DNA from: Symbiodinium natans
Lineage: Eukaryota; Sar; Dinophyceae; Suessiales; Symbiodiniaceae
Direction: 5' to 3'
Length of the DNA stretch: 64,000 nt
Assembly: GCA_905221605.1 (NCBI GenBank)
Contig: CAJNDS010002757.1
Span: forward strand, 618,001 to 682,000
The position numbers and the translations under genes are program-made. Under the pieces are notes generated by a model that worked only from the letters and a program-made list of their open reading frames with translations, did not search any database and had not been told where the DNA came from. Positions 44,472 to 55,069 of the stretch are shown piece after piece. Every line of letters starts with the position of its first letter. The first letter of the stretch is position 1.

Positions 44472-45219
44472 CCCGGTTTAGGGTTTAGGGTTTCGAGTGT
44501 CGGGTGCCGAATTCAGCCCTACATGTCCATTGTGGCAGGCTTCTGGTACTGCAAAACTTGTGGACCAGATCAAACCAGTGGCTCTGTTGAGTTCAAGGCC
44601 GGCCATCGCTGGTGGCGCAGGGGCTGGGGTGCAGTGACTCTTGTTTCTCGGCTTTTGGGGTTTGTAGCCCTCGGGCCTTCCGCACCCCGTACCCCTGTGG
44701 AGGCGAAGTCCGTCGTTCCAGCTCCGGAGGCAGCAGCTATGCCCGCTACTTGTGCTGTTGAAATCCCTTGCTTGATGACACAAAGCTCGATATTGTTGGT
44801 GCTGGGAACTTCAGGAACACCACTTGCCGCCGTGTGTTGCCCAAGAGTGCAGCAGCAACGGTATCTAACGGTATCTTAACAATTGAGGTTGAGTATTGCT
44901 GGAACAGGCTTCCGATCCTTCAAAAACCAACGCAGTCCACCGAACTTTCGAACACTCGCAGAGCTCAGCGTCGAATCTCTCGGCCGGTAGCTTGATGCTG
45001 GTCCGCCTCAGCTGCCAAGCGAGAGTCAAAGCACCTTGCTTGGTTGCCTCGCCACCCCGGCAGAGCAGTTGGACGCCCCACAGCCGCTGCGGCGTGGCCT
45101 TGGCCGCCGGCTTTGCCGGCGCTGTCGGCGCCCGAATCTCGAAGCCGAGGCCGAGGCCGCCGAGGCAGCCGAGGCAGCCGGGGCAGCCGAGGCGCCTGCG
45201 GCCCCGGCGCGTGGCCGCT
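44472..45219 (+). other. Region upstream of the nucleotidase-kinase gene; possible N-terminal extension
   Basis: The frame of the first exon is open back to 44896. An ATG at 44995 would add 75 residues, MLVRLSCQARV..., with a hydrophobic CGVALAAGFAGAVGA stretch and a Pro/Arg-rich linker, which could be a transit or signal peptide. The conserved domain itself starts at ATG 45220. Sequence at 44520-44880 is open in one frame with no recognised domain. No core promoter motif was identified. Confidence 0.4.
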
Positions 45220-48200
45220 ATGGCCGCCGCAGACTCGGACTCGGTGTCTTTGCGGTCCCTGGTCTCCCAGTGTGTCGAGCTGGCCCAGCGCGCTGGCGTG
45301 CTGATCCGGGGCATCTCGGACAAGGCCTCCACTGAGGAGGGCCGGGAAGCCCTGCGCCTGCACGACAAAGGCTCCGGCACCGGGAACTTCGACCCGCAGA
45401 CGGTGGCCGACCGCCAGGCGCAGCGCTGCATCGTCGAGAACCTGCGTGCGCTCTACGGCACTTCCCTGCGCGTAGTGGGCGAGCCTTGGCAAAGCAGCCC
45501 TGAAGCATAGAAAAACATCCACAGGCGACACCTTCTAAGCAACCCTAAGCCGAATTCATTAGGGGCACCCTTGGATGGTTGTGTACGACAATCAGGGATC
45601 CCCAATATAGACCCCCAAATAGTAGGATGCTCTTCTCCAGGGTACCCCTAGTATCGTAAACCCCCAAATAGCCCGCAAGGAGGAGGGCGACCTGGGCTTG
45701 GAAGATGCAGATGGCGACCCGATTGAGCTCCGCGAGCCCTCGCCCAGCTTGCTGGCAGATGTGTGGGCCGATGCGGAGGACGTGGTCCTCCCGCTGTCGG
45801 AGCTCTGTATCTGGGTGGACCCCCTGGATGGCACCAAGGAGTTCACGCAGGGCCGGTACGAGTTCGTGTCCACTCTGATTCCCGGGTGTTCTTGAGATGT
45901 TTTTTGACTTCGTTTTTGCCCTCCGGAGATAACACCGTAAGTCAACCTTGGGTCCCAAATCCTGAATCCCTCAGCGACAGTTGCCACTTTGAGGTTTTCC
46001 CCACCCAAGAACACCGACCCAAAGGGCTTGTGGGTAGCCGACTTATAGGACCCACAGTACTTGATTTAGGCCTCCGACAACAGCCTTACAGACCCGGACC
46101 TGGAATAACTCTCTGAATGTATGGTTGCCTAAGAATCCTGTATAAAGGAAGTAGGTTTTGGGTTCTCAAGGTATGGTTTACTTTCCCAGGTCCAGGTGCC
46201 AGTGGGGAATTGGGGAATTCGGTTCGCTGTGTAGTATGTAATTCCCTTAAAGGGTTATATACTGGTACAAACCCTAAACCCTAAACCCTAAACCCTAAAC
46301 CCTAAACCCTAAACCCTAAACCCTAAACCCTAAACCCTAAACCCTAAACCCTAAACCCTAAACCCTAAACCCTAAACCCTAAACCCTAAACCCTAAACCC
46401 TAAACCCTAAACTACCCAACTCCCTAATTCCCTTCGAAGCCCCCCAGGATCGGGATCAGCCAGCTCGGCCAGCCCGTGGCCGGCGTCATCGCCGAGCCCT
46501 ACAACGCCGATCCCCAGGCCATATGGTAAAAGCCCTGAACCCTAAACCCTAAACCCTAAACCCTAAACCCTGAACCCTAAACCCTAAACCCTAAACCCTA
46601 AACCCTAAACCCTGAACCCTGAACCCTGAACCCTGAACCCTGAACCCTGAACCCTGAACCCGAGACCGGTTTGGGTTTTGGGGGTTTAGTTTAGGCCTCA
46701 GGGTTCTGGGGATGAGGAATCTGCTGAAGTTTAAAGCCAGCTTCCCTCACTCCCGGTTGAGGGTTAGGGCATCTCGGTCTCCAAGCCCTTGTTGTGTTTT
46801 TTTTCGGGTGGCATCTTGAACCCGAAGCCCTGAAGGCTTAATTCAGGGCGTAAGGGTTCAAGGGTGTAGGGTTCAGGCTGCGAAGTCTTGCCAAGGCTTT
46901 CTCTGGGAGTTGAAGGGTTCGCCCTAGAAGCGTTACTGCACCCCAAGCACTCCAACACACTTCGCCCAAACAAGCAACTAAAACAGTTCTGAAATACAGA
47001 AGGAGCCCTCAACAAACAACTAAAGTAGTACTGACAGTCAGTGAAAAACAGCAAGGCGCCACTCCCCATTTAGGGTTTAGGGTTTAGGGTTTAGCCTTCT
47101 TAAGACGTTGCAACGCGCAGGGGGCGCTGGGGAGAGTGCTCTGGGGCTGCTGCGTGGACCCGGGCATTGCGGCGGCCTGGCGGCTCGAGAGTGTAGGGTT
47201 TGGGGTGTATAGGGTTTAGGGTTTAGGGTTTAGGGTTTAGGGTTTAAGGGTTTAGGGGTTGAAGGTAGAGGGTTCAAGGTGTGTAGGGTCAGGGGTGTTA
47301 GGGTTGCTTCGGGGCTTCGGGTGCAAGGGTCTCAGGTTTGATGCCGACTCTGGGAGCGCGCGCGTGCGCGCGCGTGCGAGTGCGCCTGAAAATCCCAAAG
47401 CCCCTCAAGCCACCCCCAAAGCCCCCTCGAACCACCGCCGAAGCCCCTATAGCAGCCCCTAAGCTCAAGCCCCCCAAACCCTCCCCAAGACAGGTGCACC
47501 TCTTCGGCGATCCGTCTTGGAAGCGGCCCCCACGACCTCCAGGACGCTGCCTCACCCTGGTGTCCCTGAGCCGCACCGCGGGGGAGGCGCTCGACTCCGG
47601 GGGGGCATTGGTACACTTGGGAGGTTCAGGGTGGTTCTAGGTCGGGCAATCCCTAAACCTAAGCCCTAAAACATCTAAAACCCTAAAACCTTAAAACACA
47701 CAGAAACCCTAAAGCCCTAAAACCCTGAACCCCAAACCCTAAGACCCCAAACCCTAAACCCTAAACCCTAAACCCTGAATCCCCCCCTCCCGCCCCGTCC
47801 CCCGCCCCCTTTTGGGCAGGTATCGGACGCCTTGGAGCGACTGACCGAGCCCGGCACTTCTGAGCCCTGGCCACCCCAAGCGGACACTGGCCCGCTGGCG
47901 CCGCGGATTGGTTTGGGGGTCGTAGGGTTTAGGGTTTAGGGTTTAGGGTTTGGGGTTTGGGGTTTAGGGTTTAGGGTTTGGGGTTTAGGGTCGCAGGGTT
48001 TGGGGGTTTGGGGGTTTTGGGGGGTTTAGGAGTTTAGGGCTTTGGGGGTTTAGTAGTTCAGGGATTTAGGGTTTGGGGGTTTAGGAGTTTAGGGGTTCAG
48101 GGTTTGGGGTTTGGAAGGCTTGGTAATCCTGAAAGCTTCTCAGAACCCCAAGTCTCTTCGCGTAGGTGCTAGCTCGGCTTCTTGGGGCTTGGATGGAGTG

Positions 48201-51200
48201 AAGTCGGTTCTAAGGGTTTAGGGTGCTCATAGCTTTGGAGTTTAGAGGGTTGAGTTCAGGGACCTACAGGGTTTTTCAGGAATATAGGTGGGCTTGGAGT
48301 CTTGGGGAGCTGTGCTTTGGGGCCTGGGGGCTAAATCTTACGAGCTGAGACGATGCCGAGGTGACCGGGACCATGCAAGTCGGTGGCGCAGGGCACAAGG
48401 TGTCGCCGGGCGTCCAACCTCAGCTCGAAAAACGCTCGCCGCCCCGCCTAAACCCTGAACAGCCATAAACCGCTTTTGCCCTTACAAGCTTTAAAAGCCC
48501 TGCATCACTGAACCCTGTAAGCCTTATAGACCCTGTAAACATCTGTAAACCTTAAACCCTTTTAAGCCTTAACATCCTTTAAAAAGCTCTGATAAGGCCC
48601 TGCAACCAATCCCTAGATTACGAACGGTTTAGGGTTTAGGGTTTAGGGTTTAGGGTTTAGGGTTTAGGGTTTAGGGTTTAGGGTTTAGGGTTTAGGGTTT
48701 AGGGTTTAGGGTTTAGGGTTTAGGGTTTAGGGGAATCAAACTCGAAAGCCCCTCCGCAGGTGGCCCGCGTCGTAGACGCCAGGCAAAACAGTGGAATGTG
48801 AATGAGTTATACTCTTTTTTTCCTACCCCTCTCTTGGGTTTAGGAGCACCGGATTCTTGACTATGAGGGTTCTAAGGGTTTAAGAGCACCGGATTCTTGA
48901 CTAGGAGGGTTCTAGGGGTTTATAGGGCTTAGCATAAGTAAGATTTTTTGCAGCTCCTTATACTCGGGAAAAATTCTTTCGAAGCCTCTTCAGACCGGGC
49001 CAGCCGCCAGCCGAGGACGGTGCCGCGGACCTGTGGCTCTTCCCGCGGCCGGGCACCTCCCGCTGGGACACCTGTGCGGCTGAGGCGATGTTGGAGGCGA
49101 GCTGCGGGGTTTGGGGGTCCGGGGGTTTGGGGCTTAGGGTTTAGGGTTTTAGGGTTTTCGGGGTTTCAGGGGTTTTAGGGTTTTAGGGGTTTAGGGGTTT
49201 CAGGGTTTTAGGGTTTGAGGGTTCTAGGGGTTTAGGGTAGTTTAGGGCTTAGGGTTTCAACCTGAAACCTCACTAAGCTGCTCCCAGAACCTGGTCCTAC
49301 CTGAGCCCTGTGCCAGAAAGTCCCCAAACCAACATGTCAAGCCTTAGAAGTAAGAGCCCAAACGCACACCTTTTCGTGGGTAGGCCAGGGTTTTTATCGC
49401 CTACGATCCTACAAAGAAGAAGGTTTAGGAAAACGGCGTGGGGTTCTGAAAAGTCTAAGGGTGGCAACCCATTCGGCAGGCCTGTGGCGGAGCGTTGCGA
49501 GACCGCAGTGGAGCCCGGATCTGCTATGACCCGGACACGAGCATGGGAAACTCCGAGGGCGTCCTCGCCGGGGCCGACCCAGACATCGTGGCCTCCGCAG
49601 CGCGCGTCTGTGCCACGCTGGATGTGGCGAAGGACGGCGCCGGCGGGCCGCTGCTCCGGCCCTGGCTGGAGCAGGCGCTGAAGCTCCCGCAGAACACCGT
49701 GCGGGCCTTCTGCGTGGACGAGGACTGCGTGCGCGGCCCGCACGCCTCCGTGCTGCGGCTGAAGCTCTGCTACTCCACCGAGGGGATGGGGCCTGAGGCT
49801 TTGATCCTGAAGCGCGCCACGCCCCGGGACGCCAAGCACGCGGCCCTCTACGCTCGGGAGTGCATCTTCTTCGAGACTTGTGGCCCACTACTCCGCGAGC
49901 AGGGTGTGCACATCCCACAGGTTTTCTACCAAGAGGCCAGTGGGGAAGGCTCCGAGGCCGGCTCGCTGATGCTGATGGAGGACCTCATCGACAAGTCCTT
50001 CCACAAGGAGCCGGTCTTTGAGACCGAGGAGTTGGCCTGCGCACTGGCGGGCCTCGCCCAGCTGCACGGTTGCAGCTTCGAGAACCAGGAATTGCTGAAA
50101 GCTGTGGCAGCCATACCTCCGGAGCCGCAGGTGAGTGGGCCCAGTACACCCAGTGGGCCCAGTACACCCAGCACCAAGGCCGGGGAGCTCTGGAACAAGT
50201 TCCTGGCCTCCGTCCCCGGCGTGCGCGAGTCGGACTCCTTGGCGGTGGTTCAGGACTTCGGCACCCGCCTCGCTGCCTTGGGAACTCAGGCACTGCCCAA
50301 AGAGACCGGCTGCGTGGTGCATGGGGACTTCCGATCCGAGAACATCTTCCTGGACAGCGCGCAGGACAAGGGGGCTCTGTAGGGGCCCTATAGGGGTTGA
50401 ACTTCTGCACCTCCCCCCTCCAGGATGCCATCTTCATCGACTTCAAGCACGCCGCCGTGGGACGGCCCGCCTCAGACGTGGCCTGCCTCGTGCTCAGCTC
50501 GGCAATCCTGGAGGACTTCTTTTGTGGGGTTAGGGCGCTGAAGACTAAAGGGGTTGAAAAGTGCCCAAGCCCCACAAAGTCTCAAACCCCAAGCTTTATA
50601 TCAGCCTTGAACCCTGAAATCCTGGCTTTGCGTCGCCCTCAGAAGTATGCATGGAACTGACGCGTGATTTGGGCACTGAACCCTACAAGCCTTAAACCCT
50701 CGAAACCTAGTCCTGCAAACCGAAACCTTGAATCAGAACGCCTGTACACATGAAGCCCTAAACCTTAAATCCTGAACCCTAAACCCTAAACCTAAACCTC
50801 TGACTGCAGGACCTCACCCAAGCAAAGCTCCTGGAGCTTCTAGATGCCTACTGGGTAACTGGGCTGCTCAGCAGTGCAGGGTTTTCGGTTAGCTTTTGGG
50901 ATTTAGGGTTTAGGGGTATGGGGTTTACGGTTTGGGGGTTGGGGGTGCAGGGTTTTAGAGTTGCAGTTCCATTCTGTATGTACCACAAGAGAAGATAGTA
51001 TTCTGAGCTTTATTCCAGGGGTGAACAACCCTAAACCCGAACCCCCTAAGCCCCAACCTCCTAAACACCCTAAACCCTAAACCCCAAACCCTAAACCCTA
51101 AACCCTACACCCTAAACCCTAAACCCTACCAGTACTTAAACCCCAAACCCTAAACCCCAAAAAACTCTCCCAGGAGACCTTCTCAGAAACCCTGGCGCGC

Positions 51201-51981
51201 AGCAAGCGGGCGCCGGGCCCCACAGTGGTGCCTCGGGGGGCGGGTTTCTCTTTGAGCTTAGGGTTTGGGGCTTAAGGGAGATTTTTTACTAGGATGCCCA
51301 GTAGTACCCTCATTCCCTTTTTGGGGGGGGGGTTTAGGTTCCCTTATAAACCCCTTTAAGCAAAAAAGGGCACCCTTTTTAAAGCCTTGGTTGCTGGGCA
51401 GCCTAGTTTATGTTCTGACCATCTTCGCCGCGTTTGGGCGGGTGGCTGCCAAACTCCCCCCCCTGGCAGGAGCAGTTCCGGCGCGAGTTTAAGCTGAGTT
51501 GCATCAACTACGCCCTTCTGACGCCCCCACGCAGCAACTTGGTCTCCATCCGAGGTCCCTCCCTAGACCCTACAGACCCTCAATCCTAAACCCCAAAACC
51601 CGAAACAGCCCTAAATCCTAAACCCTCAAACCCTAAACCTAGACTTAGGCCCTTGTTAGGGGGAACCCGAGGGCCGCAAAGTGTGAGGAGCCAGTGGCCG
51701 GCCCACGATTTCTCTCTGACCTGCGCGAATCCGGTCCCTTCCCAGGATCCCAGCCGTGCCCCCCAAAAAAATTTGGGACGTAAGGTCATGAGCCCTATAA
51801 GCCCTCTAGGATAAAACCAGCCCCAAATGTGCAACTTAAGGTCGTGAGCCCTATAAGCTATAAGCCCTCTGCCATAAACCAAGGTGTGCACATGGACGAG
51901 GTCCCGCGCCATCTCCTCATGGCTCAGTATCTCGAGTCCCTTCTTCACGAGATCCACGACCCTTGTGCTTGGTCCAACTGA
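45220..51981 (+). CDS. BPNT1: Fused 3'(2'),5'-bisphosphate nucleotidase / CHK-like kinase, 15 exons
   Basis: Exons: 45220-45480, 45680-45876, 46448-46517, 47121-47192, 47494-47583, 47820-47897, 48361-48399, 48770-48787, 49016-49096, 49480-50364, 50424-50513, 50810-50854, 51174-51239, 51470-51554, 51884-51981. Phases agree throughout, giving 724 codons plus stop. N-terminal half: BPNT1/HAL2 nucleotidase of the Mg-dependent, Li-sensitive phosphatase superfamily, which turns PAP into AMP. Motifs are TVADRQAQ, GEEGDL, WVDPLDGTKEF, QVGGAGHK and RWDTCAAEAMLE. Exon 10 carries the nucleotidase end (MGNSEGVLA) and, without a break, the start of an aminoglycoside-phosphotransferase/ecdysteroid-kinase fold. 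Kinase motifs are ALILKRA, LMEDL, LAQLHG, HGDFRSENIFL and FIDFKHAAVGRPASD. Donors are GT, GC or GA; every acceptor is AG|G. Introns hold telomere-like repeats. Confidence 0.85.
45481..45679 (+). other. Intron 1 (GA-AG)
   Basis: Starts GAGCC and ends GCAAG before GAGGAG. Joining gives VVG-EEGDL, the conserved metal-binding turn. GAG is repeated at both ends. No telomere-like repeat in this one. Confidence 0.7.
45877..46447 (+). other. Intron 2 (GA-AG) with CCCTAAA array
   Basis: Starts GATTCC and ends CCCAG before GATCGG; GAT occurs at both ends. About 46268-46412 is an almost perfect CCCTAAA tandem. Confidence 0.75.
46518..47120 (+). other. Intron 3 (GC-AG) with both repeat orientations
   Basis: Starts GCCATA and ends GCGCAG. 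CCCTAAA/CCCTGAA repeats lie at about 46530-46660 and TTTAGGG at about 47069-47093. A minus-strand frame at 46764-47069 is open but repeat-derived. Confidence 0.7.
47193..49479 (+). other. Introns 4-9 region with telomere-like repeats
   Basis: Introns between the small exons at 47494, 47820, 48361, 48770, 49016 and 49480. Donors are GT (47193), GA (47584), GC (47898), GT (48400), GC (48788) and GC (49097); all acceptors are AG|G. TTTAGGG arrays lie at about 47205-47250, 47925-48000 and 48628-48733, and CCCTAAA at about 47750-47777. Two copies of an AGCACCGGATTCTTGACTA segment sit at about 48844 and 48886. Confidence 0.65.
49552..51981 (+). other. Kinase half of the fusion (APH/CHK fold)
   Basis: Exon 10 after MGNSEGVLAG and exons 11-15 encode ~370 aa with the small-molecule kinase layout: a lysine in ALILKRA for ATP binding, a hinge-like LMLMEDLIDK, a catalytic loop HGDFRSENIFL with H, D and N, and a metal-binding IDFKHAAVGRPASD. 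The C-terminal helices include DLTQAKLLELLDAYW and EQFRREFKLSCINYALL. The substrate is unknown; relatives act on choline, ethanolamine, aminoglycosides or ecdysteroids. Exon 10 contains a 48-nt in-frame insert (GPSTPS repeated) starting with GTGAGT at 50131 that may be an unspliced mini-intron. The last exon is less certain: the minus strand is also codon-biased there. Confidence 0.75.
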
Positions 51982-53282
51982 GCGGCACCCCAAACGGGAA
52001 TATAGTTACATCGTGTTTATATATCTATATCTATATTTATATATGTATGTCTATATCTACATCTGTAACTATGTCTATGTCTATATCTATAGCTATATAT
52101 CTCTGCATCTCTGATATCCTTCGTAGGATAAGGAAGGGGTTGTGAAGGGCACCTACTTCCCTACCAAGAACTGGTCAGAAGCCCCCGAATCCCCCGAAGC
52201 CTCGATTCGACAGCTGAGGACACAGGCGATGTGAGCGGAAGCAGCGATGCCATGCCCGGTTTTCATGCAGTTGTCGACTAAAGTGTCGGCCCGAAGGAAA
52301 AATAAGATGTTGGGGGATTCCGAAACTAGAGGTACTCTTTTGGGGGTTTCCTGTGGCACCCCCATTTTCGGAAGTCCCCATGCGGGCTCAGGGTTCCGGG
52401 TTCAGGGTTTGGTTGAGGGCAGGTCCAGGCTTTGACATGGGATTGTACATGTTGCCCGTGCCTTGCTTCTTGGCCAGGAATTTAACCCTAAACCCTAAAC
52501 CCTAAACCCTAAACCCTAAACCCTAAACCCTAAACCCGAAACCCTAAACCCTAAACCCAAAAGCATCAAACTTCACGCGCGTGTGACGCAACCCCTCGGG
52601 GCTCCAGAGCTTAGCAGAGCCTTGAACCGTCCAGTTGCGGTGGCGCAGGGTTTCGTCTGAACTTGAACTGGGTTTAGGGTTTAGGGTTTAGGGTTTAGGG
52701 TTTAGGGTTAAAGCCTAGGTCTAAGGTTCCCTCCCCCCCATACCCCCCCAAAGGTTTAGGTAGGGTTAGGTTTAGGGTTTCGGGTTTCGGGTTTCGGGTT
52801 TAGGGCCTCGATTCGACAGGACAGCCGCAATAATCCGGACCTGGAGAAGGCCACGATCACTGCTTGGGGGAAGGGCACCCGACATAGTAGAGTAGGCTCT
52901 GTCGTGTGAATCGGAGACATGGGCATTTCTGCTTTCGGGCATTAAAGTATTTTTGGACCTTATCAACCAGCTGCTTGAGGACACCTGACTTGTGTCATAC
53001 TTCGCCAGCCCTCACCCAGAAGTGCGTCCCCTCGCCCCTTCCCAAGCATGAAGCCCTGAGCCCTAAGCCTTAAGCCTTAAGCCTAAACCCTAAACCCTAA
53101 ACCCTAAACTCTAAACCCTAAACCCTAAACCCTAAACCCTAAACCCTTAAACCCTAAACCCTAAACCCTAAACCCTAAACCAGCCCCAAACCCGAAACCT
53201 GAAGTCCACATAGCCAGGCAAGCCCGGCCCCCCAGCGGCCGCCCAGGGATGCGCCGGTCCAGCCGGCCAGCAGCCCACTCAC
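51982..53282. repeat. Spacer: TATATC microsatellite, telomere-like arrays, weak exons
   Basis: About 52012-52105 is a TATATC/TATGTC microsatellite. CCCTAAA at 52483-52553, TTTAGGG at 52671-52710 and CCCTAAA at about 53085-53180. Coding-like pieces exist at 52140-52230 on both strands (plus: KGTYFPTKNW; minus: IAASAHIACVLSCRIEAS then stop) and near 52815-52900. A shared 14-mer CCTCGATTCGACAG occurs in both. Strand and gene are undecided. Confidence 0.4.
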
Positions 53283-53338
53283 GCTGCCCCAGGAAGTGCC
53301 GCTTCCCCCCACCGAAGGTGCCTCGGATGGAGAGTCTC
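53283..53338 (-). CDS. Candidate minus-strand exon, unknown
   Basis: Minus strand AAG|GAGACT to CAGC|GTGAGT encloses RLSIRGTFGGGKRHFLGQ with nearly all codons ending in G or C and a perfect GTGAGT donor. No family is recognised. Confidence 0.4.
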
Positions 53339-54432
53339 CTTATACGAGTATCCCCCCCCCCCCCCAGAAAAAAATGAAAAACAACACAAAACACAAAAAT
53401 AGAGCTAATTTAGGGATTGGGGAAACCCTGTAAGCCCTATAGACCTTAACCCCCCCCCCCCCCCCCCCAAAAAAAAAAAAAAAAAAACAAAAAACCGAAC
53501 CCTAGACCTTTCTTGTAGGCGTTGGTTGGGTTACGAGGTCATAGTTGGAACCCAAGCCGGCCCCGCTCGTAACCAAGATGCGTGGTCAAGGTTGAACCCT
53601 AACCCCCCCCTAAACCCTATAAGGAGGGCTCCAGGCTTGAACTCCCTCTCCGCAGACTCCCCTTCAGGCTCCCAAAGGCTTGCAATCAGCCTTGAAACGC
53701 CAATCCCCCAAGCCCTCCACCCCTCCGCTCCTCCACTCCTCCACTTCTCCACTCCCTCAACCCTAAACCCGAGCCCCAAATCCTAAACCCGAACCCTAAA
53801 CCCTAAACCCTAAACCCTAAACCCTAAACCCTAAACCCTAAACCCTAAACCCTAAACCCTAAACCCTAAACCCTAAACCCTAAACCCTAAACCCTAAACC
53901 CTAAACCCTAAACCCAAAACCCAAAAACCCTAAACCCTAAACTTAAAGCCGTAAACCCTAGACCCTAGACCCTAGAAGACCCTAGACCCTAGACCCTAAA
54001 CCCTAAACCCTAGCCCTAAGCCCCAAACCCGAAACCACAGCGAGGTATGCTAGAACTTCCAGATAGCCCGGCACCAGACTGGGCCGAGGGCATGGCATCC
54101 GGCCCGGATGTCCAGGGCGCCCAGGGGGATGTTGGGGGCGAAGCTTCTGGGCTAAGTAGTAGGGTTTAGGGTTTAGGGTTTAGGGTTTTTGGGTTTAGGG
54201 TTTAGGGTGTAGTAGGGTTTAGGGTTCAGGGTTGAGGGTGTTATACAGTTTTCTCAAGGGTGACCAAGCAGATTTTCTTGCAAACCGGACAAGTTATAAG
54301 GCTTACCGGGCCTCCGAAAGATATTCGCAAAATACCTACTATCCCAGCCTATGAGGCAGCAGGGTTTCGAGGAAACCCCCCCCCCTAACACCCCAAGGCC
54401 CTACCCAGAACAACCCCAGAACTGCCGCCCAG
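53339..54432. repeat. Homopolymers and long CCCTAAA arrays
   Basis: A C run at 53354-53366, then about 20 C followed directly by about 19 A at about 53450-53488. CCCTAAA tandem at about 53790-53912, CCCTAGA variants at 53958-53998, TTTAGGG at 54162-54190. Frames at 53526-53786 are open on both strands and look non-coding. Confidence 0.6.
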
Positions 54433-54850
54433 GTTGCACCACCCCCCTGCCTTGTCGGAGATGCCGTGGAGAAGGGAGGTGTTGGAGGCTCCGGGGGAGG
54501 AGGTGAGGGCGGCGAGGGCGGAAGCCAGTGGCTTGAACTCAAAGAGCCGATTGTCGCGGAGGAAGTGGTGGTGGTGGAAGCCATGGAAGCCATGAAAGCC
54601 ATGGAAGCCCCACCGGTATGCAAGGATAGAGGGCCCGCGGACGACCGACTTGCACGCCAGACTGTTCTTTCGGTCCTCAAACGGGCTGTAGACCGCGTGG
54701 GCAAGAAGCAGGAGGCTGAGAGGCTGCGCAAAGAAGAGGCTGAGCGGGTGCGTCGGGAGCGGTCTCAGCATCTGGCAAGAGAGAAGGCTTTGATGCTGGC
54801 GAAAGATCTTCAGCAGCGTGAGGAGGCAGATCTTCGCAAGGCCGGGGGGG
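54433..54850 (+). CDS. Exon of a Glu/Ala/Arg coiled-coil protein, N-terminal part
   Basis: From acceptor GCCCAG the frame reads VAPPPCLVGDAVEKGG, a Gly/Glu-rich linker, a VVVVEAMEAMKAMEAP stretch and then charged helix (QEAERLRKEEAERVRRE). The start and upstream exons are not identified. It lies 220 bp before the large repeat exon, whose KEEAER units resemble its end, so both probably belong to one gene. The donor near 54845 is uncertain. Confidence 0.6.
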
Positions 54851-55069
54851 CGAGGGGGTGGGATGATGGGTCGTGCTTGCGTCGCCGCTTTGGGGGTTGA
54901 GGGTTTAGGGGATGTTGAAGCGTAAGGAAGCTCCAGAGACCAGTATCGAGCCTAGAACGGTGTGAGTGGCGCAGCCAGAACCGCAAACGACAGCGCTAAC
55001 GCAAAAGAGGGGCACAAGTAGCGAACGCGAACACAAGCAAACGCCATAGCCCGCAGCCCACCTCTTCAG

